DNA of 20,113 bases from Chloroflexi bacterium UBA6077 (GTDB lineage Bacteria; Chloroflexota; UBA6077): NCBI GenBank assembly GCA_002436065.1, contig DIXP01000055.1, forward strand, positions 1 to 20,113, given 5' to 3'. The notes under the pieces are model-generated. The model was not told the DNA's origin, did not search any database, and was given only the letters and a program-made list of their open reading frames with translations. The position numbers and the translations under genes are program-made. Positions 1-6,378 of the stretch are shown here, in pieces (position 1 is the first letter of the stretch; the number at the start of each line of letters is the position of its first letter).

Positions 1-17
1 ACCCATATGGTTGCTGA

Positions 18-1376
18 GCAGGATCCGCGATTTTCATAGGTCGCAAAGGGACAGGGAAGACCGCCAACTTGTATCAGATCGCAGCAAGCATCGGGAAGGA
101 TCCTCGTAGGCATGTGTGCGTGATTCGACCAGTCGACTACGAGTTACAGGGCGTGGTTCGCCTTCTGCGCCAGAGTAGACCGAGTTCTGAGAAAGGCTAC
201 TTGGTAGAGAGCTTGTGGAAGTATCTGGTCTATACAGAACTGGCCAAGACAGTGTACGAACTCCTCGCAGGCAAGCCATCGCATTATGAAAGGAACAGAG
301 ATGAGCAAGAGCTCTTCAGCTTCGTAGAAGTCCATAGAGAGATCGTCTTGCCGGAGTTCACGTTGCGAATGGAGCGGATGATCGATGAGTTGCGGCAAGT
401 TGATTACTCGCTACCTAGCACCCAGCAGAGAATTCGTGTCAGCGAGGTTCTTCACTCCCTAGTGCTGGCGGGGTTACGCGAACACTTGGGCAGGGTTCTC
501 GCGAAGAAGGACAGGGTTTTCATTCTCGTGGACAATCTGGACAAGATCTGGGCACCTGGCGAGGATCTCGTTGATCTATCCCAATTCCTCTTCGGGCTAC
601 TCGGTTTGGCACAGGTGATCCCGAATGAGTTTCAGAAGACCGGTGTCTCGTGGCGCCCCGTTAACCTAAGCGTCCTTGTCTTCCTCAGGACCGACATCTT
701 TTCGTACATCATGTCAGCAGCTAATGAGGCTGACAAGATCATGTACAGCATATTGGATTGGAATGACCGGCGGCTGTTGCAGCGGGTCGTGGAACAGCGT
801 TTTGTCCAATCAGCCGAAGGCTCGTTGCAGCCAGAGGATGTCTGGGTCCAGTTCTTTTCCCCAACAGTTGATCAACGCTCAACCAAGGACTACCTTGTGG
901 ATCGCGTCATTCCTCGCCCGCGAGACATTATCTACTGGTGTAAGGCTGCTCTGGCCGCCGCCATCAATCATGGACACACGAGAATAGAGGAAGACGATGT
1001 TCTGGCTGGCGAGTCACAATACTCCCAGCATGTATTCCAGTCTTTGGTGACCGAGGTTTCGTCCAGGATAAGCAAGTCTGAGGATCTACTCCATGAGTTC
1101 GCTGGTTTGCCAACAATAGTGACGAAGGACGATGTGAAGCAATGCCTGGAGAGAGCCGGAGTATGCGAGACCGAGCTCGGATCCGTCATCGACGCGCTCT
1201 GCGCCACAGGGTTCTTAGGTCTCGAAACTGGACAAAGCCGGTTTGACTTCCTATATGAGAATGGCAGAAAACCAGTTCTACAGTCTCTGGCCAGAAAGAT
1301 GGCGGAAACGCAAGGCATAGAACGGTTCGCTATTCACAGTTCCTATCACTCGTACCTGGAGATAGGCAAGGCGTGA
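18..1376 (+). CDS. P-loop ATPase, Sll1717 family (5' part outside window or frameshifted)
   Basis: A predicted ATP-hydrolysing protein of the Sll1717 P-loop family, which is often found among defence genes; its substrate is unknown. Visible motifs are Walker A FIGRKGTGKTA (nt 33-65), a Walker B strand VFILVDNLDKIW (about nt 520-555), a sensor-like strand LVFLRTDIFSYI (about nt 675-710), and the family-typical RVIPRPRDIIYWCKAAL. The Walker A motif lies upstream of the first usable in-frame start (TTG at 69), so that TTG cannot be the true start. The frame is closed by TGA at 15-17, while the neighbouring frame reads VAEQDPR and then stops at 37-39. Joining the two frames with one base changed would give a normal lead into Walker A. 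The gene is therefore either frameshifted or carries a sequencing error, and its N-terminus lies left of the window. Family call is fairly sure; integrity is uncertain. Confidence 0.7.
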   Translation, partial: AGSAIFIGRKGTGKTANLYQIAASIGKDPRRHVCVIRPVDYELQGVVRLLRQSRPSSEKGYLVESLWKYLVYTELAKTVYELLAGKPSHYERNRDEQELFSFVEVHREIVLPEFTLRMERMIDELRQVDYSLPSTQQRIRVSEVLHSLVLAGLREHLGRVLAKKDRVFILVDNLDKIWAPGEDLVDLSQFLFGLLGLAQVIPNEFQKTGVSWRPVNLSVLVFLRTDIFSYIMSAANEADKIMYSILDWNDRRLLQRVVEQRFVQSAEGSLQPEDVWVQFFSPTVDQRSTKDYLVDRVIPRPRDIIYWCKAALAAAINHGHTRIEEDDVLAGESQYSQHVFQSLVTEVSSRISKSEDLLHEFAGLPTIVTKDDVKQCLERAGVCETELGSVIDALCATGFLGLETGQSRFDFLYENGRKPVLQSLARKMAETQGIERFAIHSSYHSYLEIGKA

Positions 1377-2070
1377 TCCCAGAGCCGCGAATCCATCACA
1401 CCCAATGCCCTAGGCTCCAAGCGCAAGTTCTTCACCACCGTAGATAAGCACTGGCGAGGATGGATGGGGAAACTCGCGATGCCTCCGACCCTCCCCACGC
1501 TCCGGCGTTTTCGCTGATAGGTTGCCACGTGACCTCGCTTTGACTTACCCGCATTTGTTGGAACAGGAAGCTGAGATTCCACCTCGGTCACCCCTACTTC
1601 GCGTTCTTCTCTGCCATGCATGGAAGCAGTGCACGGGCGACCGTCTCTGGCAGCACTTGGCCGCACCTGGCAGTCTGCTGGCATACCGCCTGAAGATCCT
1701 CAGGTAGCCCTCAATCCGCCTCGGCGCAGCTGATGAACCCGGCGTATGCTGCCCAGCGGACACCAATCTGCAGGTCCGCGACGATCATGCCAGTAACCGC
1801 GAGCTTTAGGCTCTCCCACTTCAGCCAGGCGAAGCTCGGGGACCGCAGGATCGAGATCACGGTGACCGACCAGTGGGTGTCAGCACCACAGCTACGATCA
1901 TCATCAGGGTCTTGAATAGTGATCGACCAAACTGGTTGCGACGGCCACTGTCATGCTTAGCGGGGATATGGAGCGACGTGGGAACTCATGTCGCTGAAGG
2001 CCGATCCCTCGGCTGCCCAGGGCGCGCCGAGCATACTCTATTGTGTGAATGCTGCCATTCAAGACTCTCT
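1377..2070. other. 694-bp stretch without an intact gene
   Basis: This region separates the convergent Sll1717 and DUF234 ATPase genes. Short open frames exist on both strands, but none has a convincing ribosome binding site together with a recognisable product. Part of it (about 1711-1950, minus) reads like a broken membrane-protein remnant and is listed separately. No terminator hairpin of the kind seen elsewhere in the window was found here. Confidence 0.5.
1711..1950 (-). pseudogene. Possible decayed membrane-protein remnant
   Basis: On the minus strand one frame reads NQFGRSLFKTLMMIVAVVLT (about 1890-1950). After a frame change near 1867-1880 it continues as VISILRSPSFAWLKW and GMIVADLQIGVRWAAYAGF, ending at a TGA at 1711-1713. 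The composition is hydrophobic and protein-like on both sides of the frame break, but no start codon or ribosome binding site is visible and I do not recognise the family. A plus-strand ORF (1733-1915) overlaps it and is the competing reading. This is a weak call. Confidence 0.25.
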
Positions 2071-3531
2071 TCAGGATCGTTCAGAGTAGAGTTCTTGTGG
2101 CGTGTAGAGCAGTATTCTCTCTCCGGGATCCTTACTAAGTGCGATTACCTCGTCGCTGAAGCCGGATCGCGAGAAGAGGGCCCTCCAAGGATTATCGATG
2201 GGTTTGATATCGTGCGCAGCCTTCAGCAGAGCTGCCCGCAAACCGCTAAGGTCATGCTCCTCCATCTTCTGTCGGGACCACTTGCACTCGCCTAGTAGAA
2301 CAGCGTGCCTGTCACGCATGGCAACAACATCGATCTCATCCGACTCCTGCCGAGGCTGGCTCCTGTCTCTTTGTGACGTCCACCAGGGCCCAACGCGCTC
2401 GCACCAGAGTTCCGCAGGGAGTCTCTCGCGTGGCAGGGACTGAATGAACTGCCGAGCTACGTCCTCGAATACCAGTTCCGACACGTACTTATCGAAGTCC
2501 TGCTTGATGATTTGGAGCACCTCATCGGCGCGCCGCAGCGCAAGCAAGTTGCGGAGGGGCCCGATATACCGATACCAGAAGGCGACGTAGTGGTCGCTAA
2601 GAAAGTAGAGTGATCGTTGTGAGGGGCGGCTAGTTTCCTCATGGATGGGTGTCGCTCGCCGTATCAGCCCCAGTTCGACCAGCCGGTCCAGATGATATGC
2701 AACCTCGTTGGCGGAATCCCGCCCCACCGCCCTGGCGATGTCGCTGGGGCGGCGTTCCTTGTTGGCTATCGCACGCAGGATCGACGAGTAGATCATGTCG
2801 CTCCGTAGATCCGTGTAACGAAGCCAGCCGGGTTCCTCAGCCAAACGAGATGCTGGCTGAAGTAGGCCAGATAGGACGTTGTCCCAAAGGCCGGCATCAG
2901 GGTCGATTTCGGCAAGGTAGGAGGGCATTCCTCCCCAGATTGCGTAGGCGGCGATTCGTTCCGCCGGAGAGTATGACGGGAAAAAGAGCGCGGACTCCTG
3001 GTATCCCATTGGCCCGAGCATTATCTGTCCTGTCCGCCGGTTATGAAGCGGAGCGTGTTCGGAGAGGGTGTGCTTCTCCATCCAGCTCACCATGGAACCG
3101 AGCAGAAACAGCTTCAGGTTCCTAATCCCGGCCCAACGGACCTCGTCCCACCACCGCTGCAACTCCGAAGGTACAGCGGGGTCGGCCTGGGCCAAGTAGG
3201 GCAATTCATCGATCACCACTATCACTGGCCTGTCTGGTTGTGCTTGAGCCAGTTGAGTGAGAGCACCGAGAAAGGCGGGGACGGCTGGAAGCACACCAAG
3301 CAGCACAGAATCCGGCGCGAACGAGCGAAGTGCGGCTGTCATGTCCTCCATTTGCAGGGGTAGGGTTTGGGTCGTTGCCTGGTATATCAGGTGGTGCTGA
3401 TCCTTGATGGACTCCCGCAGGAGAGCTGTCTTGCCGACTCCACGACGACCGTAGACGATCACAAGCTCCGAGCGACGTGAAGAAACGAAGCTCCGAATAT
3501 CTTGAAGTTCGTGGATGCGGTTGTAGAACAC
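2071..3531 (-). CDS. AAA ATPase with DUF234 C-terminal nuclease-like domain
   Basis: An ATPase of the archaeal-ATPase/DUF234 group, common as a single accessory gene in bacteria and archaea; its cellular role is not established. From the chosen start (486 aa) it shows an N-terminal FYNRIHELQDI lead, Walker A GRRGVGKT (28-35), Walker B VIVVIDELPYL (IDEL 107-110), a winged-helix segment RRPSDIARAVGRDSANEVAY, and a C-terminal PD-(D/E)XK-like pair EIDVVA and GECKW, the hallmark of DUF234. The start is GTG at 3531-3529: GGAGG lies six bases upstream and the protein then begins just as in relatives. An upstream ATG at 3582 overlaps a TATAAT box and is unlikely to be used. The frame is intact, unlike most of its island neighbours. 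Operator repeats upstream suggest autoregulation or control by a partner. Confidence 0.85.
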   Translation of the reverse strand: MFYNRIHELQDIRSFVSSRRSELVIVYGRRGVGKTALLRESIKDQHHLIYQATTQTLPLQMEDMTAALRSFAPDSVLLGVLPAVPAFLGALTQLAQAQPDRPVIVVIDELPYLAQADPAVPSELQRWWDEVRWAGIRNLKLFLLGSMVSWMEKHTLSEHAPLHNRRTGQIMLGPMGYQESALFFPSYSPAERIAAYAIWGGMPSYLAEIDPDAGLWDNVLSGLLQPASRLAEEPGWLRYTDLRSDMIYSSILRAIANKERRPSDIARAVGRDSANEVAYHLDRLVELGLIRRATPIHEETSRPSQRSLYFLSDHYVAFWYRYIGPLRNLLALRRADEVLQIIKQDFDKYVSELVFEDVARQFIQSLPRERLPAELWCERVGPWWTSQRDRSQPRQESDEIDVVAMRDRHAVLLGECKWSRQKMEEHDLSGLRAALLKAAHDIKPIDNPWRALFSRSGFSDEVIALSKDPGERILLYTPQELYSERS

Positions 3532-3580
3532 TCTGTCCCTCCGTGAGGTTGCCTGTCCGCGTGGCTCCAGTCCGCACACC

Positions 3581-3586
3581 ATTATA
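3581..3586 (-). promoter_or_regulatory. -10 box TATAAT for the DUF234 ATPase gene
   Basis: The minus strand reads TATAAT here, about 50 bases upstream of the GTG start at 3531. At the usual 17-bp spacing the -35 position would fall at 3604-3609 (AAACAC), a poor match, inside the operator cluster. A weak -35 overlapped by operators is typical of a repressed or activator-dependent promoter; that reading is inference. Confidence 0.6.
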
Positions 3587-3596
3587 GCAGGGCGCG

Positions 3597-3642
3597 GTGA
3601 AACGTGTTTTGCCCAACCACGTTTCACACAAACACGTTTCAC
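3597..3642. promoter_or_regulatory. Three-copy GTGAAACGTG operator
   Basis: GTGAAACGTG occurs once directly (3597-3606) and twice as its exact reverse complement CACGTTTCAC (3618-3627 and 3633-3642), so three perfect 10-bp copies lie within 46 bp. The first copy overlaps the -35/spacer region of the promoter of the DUF234 ATPase. The arrangement is that of a cooperative binding site, possibly for the winged-helix part of the ATPase itself. Confidence 0.65.
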
Positions 3643-3851
3643 CGATCCGTGTTCTGAATAGCCAGCGGTCAACCGACGAGCCTTCGAGCACAATTGGACG
3701 CGGAGACAACATCTAGCCTGCTTTAGGCAGAGCTGCAGGCAGCCATTTGGTGAGGATTCCTTGGGTTGGCACGGAAATGAGGATGACAGCCCTGGGGGGA
3801 GGCGGCCGTGAAGGGTGCAGTTACGGTGTCACCAGTTGGCCCTGGGGGTTT

Positions 3852-4255
3852 CTAGGCGAAGGCACGCAGAGCCAGGGTAACCCCGAGCCCCACAAGGAGG
3901 AGCCAAATGGCCGCGATGGCGGCGGCGGCCACCCAGTTGGTGGGCTTGTCCGTGGCCATCATAGTCTCTGCTCGCAGTCTGCAGTCGTCGAGGACGGGGC
4001 GGGGAATCATGCGCATCGCCAGCGAGATCCCCATAGGGATGAGGATGAGGTCGTCTAGGTAGCCGAGGACGGGCACGAAGTCCGGCACCAGGTCTATGGG
4101 ACTGAAGGCGTAGGCGACCACGCAGAGAGCGAACAACCGCGTGTACCAGGGCACGCGCGGGTCCCGGTAGGCCAGACAGAGGGCGTAGCTCCACGACTTG
4201 AGGTAGCGCGCGCCCTCTGACGCGACCCTTGCATCACCCTTGCATCTCCCTGCAT
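3852..4255 (-). pseudogene. DUF1232 (YkvA-type) small membrane protein, N-terminus frameshifted
   Basis: A small membrane protein of the DUF1232/YkvA family, function unknown. The diagnostic block DPRVPWYTRLF...AYAFSPIDLVPDF...GYLDDL is complete, followed by a C-terminal membrane helix (IAAIWLLLVGLGVTLAL). The expected N-terminal lead GARYLKSWSYALCLAYRD is present in frame but has no start codon. An ATG at 4255 would be in frame if one copy of an 11-bp tandem duplication (4225-4246) were removed, giving MQGDARVASEGARYLK. A GTG at 4154 falls inside the domain and has no ribosome binding site. The gene lies 26 bp after hsdM on the same strand. It is probably broken, or produced only as a shortened 100-aa protein. 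Confidence 0.6.
4225..4246. repeat. 11-bp tandem duplication (ACCCTTGCATC x2)
   Basis: Two perfect copies of ACCCTTGCATC lie head to tail at 4225-4235 and 4236-4246, with a degenerate third copy (TCCCTGCAT) just after. The length is not a multiple of three, so the duplication shifts the frame of the DUF1232 gene near its start. Confidence 0.85.
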
Positions 4256-4281
4256 GGTATAGATGGCAGTCAACGGGGCTG

Positions 4282-5321
4282 CTACCGCAGCGCCGCCAGC
4301 GCCGCCTCCACCTCGTGCCCCTTGGCGCTGATTATCTCCAGCAGCTCCTCAACCGTGCGCTCCTCCGCCTCGGGCTTCCTGTGGAGGTTCACGGCTTTTA
4401 GATCGTAGACCGCGTCCTCGATCTCCCTGGCTTTGGAGGCCGCGTCCCTCGCCTCCCGCGTGAGATCGGCGACCCTCGCCTGGGCCTTTTCGATGGCCTG
4501 GTCGTCACGGGGGTTGGCCCTCTTCAAATCGGCCAGCCGCAGCGACCACTGCGCGGCCTGCTGGCCCTTGGCCGTCGCCGTCTCCTTGTGCGGCCGGGCA
4601 TCCTCGGCCGCGACCCGCTTGCGCTCGTCCAGCTCCACCGTCCAGGAGTGCTCGCTGTCGGCGCGGGCCGGCAGCAGCCGCAGGAACTCCTCGAACTGCT
4701 CCAGCGTCAGCGGCGTGTTCTTGCGCACCTTGAGGTCGCTGAGATCGTAGTACCATATCCGGCTGGTGGGCCTGCCCTTGGTGAAGAAGAGCAGGTCGGC
4801 TTGTCTATCCCGTGCAGCACCAGGTTGACCAGGGCGATGGAGTAGATGAGGTCTTCCTTCTCACGGCCCCAGAAGGCGCGCTGCTTCAACGTCCCCAACT
4901 GCTCCGCCGTGGTGCCCTCCCCAAGCTTGCTCATGATGTACTCGAAGCTCTGGGCGAGGAAGCCGCCGGTGCCGCAGCCAGGGTCGTAGACCGTCTCGTC
5001 CACCCCGGGGTCGATGACCCGCACCATCGCCTTGATCACCTGGCGGGGCGTGAAGAACTGGCCCCCATCGTTGCCCTTCTCCCCCATCTTGAGCAGCAGC
5101 CCCTCGTACACCTGGGAGAGGGCGAAGACGTGGGTGGAGTCCATCGCCTCGGCGGATAGCTGGTGCACCTTGTCCAGCACGTCCAGGAGGTTACGCTCAG
5201 TGTCGATGCGCACCCGCTCCACGCCGGTCATGATCTCGCTGATAACCTTCTGGCGCGCCGTGGCATCCGGACGGCCCTTCAGCCCCTTCAGGTGGGGCAG
5301 AAGCTCGCTGTTGGAGAGCAT
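4282..5321 (-). pseudogene. hsdM: Type I restriction-modification DNA methylase (HsdM), deleted and frameshifted
   Basis: The remains of an adenine-N6 DNA methyltransferase subunit that would methylate host DNA together with HsdS. The upstream part (from ATG 5321) has LPHLKGLKGRPDATARQKV, the QFFTPRQVIKAMV signature and SAM motif I DPGCGTGGFL, through LVLHGIDKP. There it breaks. The continuing frame reads ADLLFFTKGRPTSRIWYYDL and then a normal C-terminal coiled-coil region to EVEAALAALR (stop at 4282). The segment that should hold the catalytic NPPF motif, roughly 100-150 codons in relatives, is absent. GCCGACC at 4794-4800 fits both sides of the junction, consistent with deletion between short repeats. 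The N-terminal helical domain is also missing; the fragment begins just beyond a hairpin and the dinD stop. The product could not methylate DNA. Confidence 0.85.
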
Positions 5322-5364
5322 TTTCCCCAACGCACATCGCAAACATCCCCAGGTCTCACCCATC

Positions 5365-5392
5365 GCCAGCCGTCCAGGAGGGGGCGGCTGGC
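5365..5392 (-). terminator. Hairpin after dinD
   Basis: GCCAGCCG (5365-5372) and CGGCTGGC (5385-5392) form a perfect 8-bp stem about 30 bases past the dinD stop. There is no clear T-run. It may end dinD transcription ahead of the hsdM remnant. Confidence 0.4.
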
Positions 5393-5421
5393 CGCGGGGT
5401 GAGTGCGCTCCTGTAACACTG

Positions 5422-6291
5422 TCATCCGCGCTCCTCATCGCCCGCGGGCCCAAGTTGCACGGCGCCCTTGGGCAGCTTCTTCTGCTCGGCGGCCAGCCTT
5501 CGCTCCACCTTCTTCACGTCTTCGGCAGCGGGCAACCGCTCGGGCACGATGCCGCGGTTCACCAGCACGCCGCGAACCTCCTGGTTGTTCCGCACATGCT
5601 CGCCGGTGATGGCCGGCTCCGACCGCAACCCCTTCTCCTTGATCTGAAAGTTCGTTATCTCGTTGGCGAAATCCTTCGCCTTGATGGTGATCGTGGGCAG
5701 GAAGTCGGCAAGGGGGCGGCCTTTCGGCACCCCCAGCCGGTCCTTCATGCTCTGGGTGGTGAGCCCCCCGAAGAGGGAGGTATCGCCCTTGCTGCGGATC
5801 CGCGCGAAGCTCTCGTTGTCACCGAGCCGGTCGAAGATGATGCCAGAGAGTTCCTTCTCCGACTGGGTCAGCTTTCGCCGGGCGCTAACCCGCTCGGCCT
5901 CCGCCAGCCGCTGCTCGACAATCTCCTGCTTGCGGGTCTGGACGGCGAAGTAGCTCTGGGCGAAGGCGATGGGCCCCTTGCTCGGATCGCCATTCTGCGC
6001 GATCAGGTAACAGGCGTAGCGGGTGAGGGCAAGATCCTCGATTTCGCGTTTGGCGCCCGAGCCGAGGGTGACCATTTTCCTGATGTCAAGAAAATGGTCC
6101 TCGGGATCCACTCCTGCCGTCTGGCAGGAGGTTACTGCTTTCGCGATGACCTTCGCAAAGTTCTCCCACTTGGCGTAGCCCAGCAGCGTCTGCAGATCGC
6201 GGGCGCACCAGTACTCCGTGCCGGTCTCTGGGAAGCTCTGGACGAGATCCTCGAAACTGGCGTGAAGGCGGTTGACGACTTCCTTATCCAT
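5422..6291 (-). CDS. dinD: DinD-like protein (BRO-type antirepressor N-terminal domain)
   Basis: A homologue of DNA-damage-inducible protein D. The E. coli protein is SOS-controlled and affects RecA filaments; here the role is inferred only. At 289 aa it is close to the usual length. Visible blocks are the BRO-like N-terminus YWCARDLQTLLGYAKWENF, the KMVTLGSGAKREIEDLALTR and RYACYLIAQNGDP region, a helical middle, and the C-terminal part KGDTSLFGGLTTQSMKDRLG followed by ITGEHVRNNQEVRG. The start is ATG 6291, with GGAGG six bases upstream; a longer frame to 6336 has no such site. The frame is intact although both neighbours, hsdR and hsdM, are wrecked. DinD-like genes are known inside type I loci, so it was probably part of the original operon. 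No LexA box was recognised upstream. Confidence 0.85.
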   Translation of the reverse strand: MDKEVVNRLHASFEDLVQSFPETGTEYWCARDLQTLLGYAKWENFAKVIAKAVTSCQTAGVDPEDHFLDIRKMVTLGSGAKREIEDLALTRYACYLIAQNGDPSKGPIAFAQSYFAVQTRKQEIVEQRLAEAERVSARRKLTQSEKELSGIIFDRLGDNESFARIRSKGDTSLFGGLTTQSMKDRLGVPKGRPLADFLPTITIKAKDFANEITNFQIKEKGLRSEPAITGEHVRNNQEVRGVLVNRGIVPERLPAAEDVKKVERRLAAEQKKLPKGAVQLGPAGDEERG

Positions 6292-6311
6292 ACGTGACCT
6301 CCTTCTTGTCA

Positions 6312-6361
6312 CCGCGGGCCTATCGCAAGCCCGCATCGGGCCGGCAGAGCAGCCGGCCCCT
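6312..6361. repeat. Palindromic repeat pair between hsdR and dinD
   Basis: Two hairpins lie side by side: GCGGGC/GCCCGC (6314-6319, 6329-6334) and GGGCCGGC/GCCGGCCC (6338-6345, 6352-6359), the second followed by CCTACG. The CCGGCCCCTAC edge resembles the palindromic material at 18493-18520 and the GTAGGGGC element at 19782-19856, suggesting a dispersed repeat family. It may also act as an intercistronic terminator. Confidence 0.45.
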
Positions 6362-6378
6362 ACGTCTATCGAGACGCC

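Noticed and set aside
3597..3642. CRISPR-like array
   Set aside because: The three 10-bp copies are too short, differ in orientation and have no uniform spacers; an operator explains them better.
5014..6297. 427-aa open frame on the plus strand
   Set aside because: It runs antisense through dinD and hsdM, which are recognisable by motif; no domain is visible in it.
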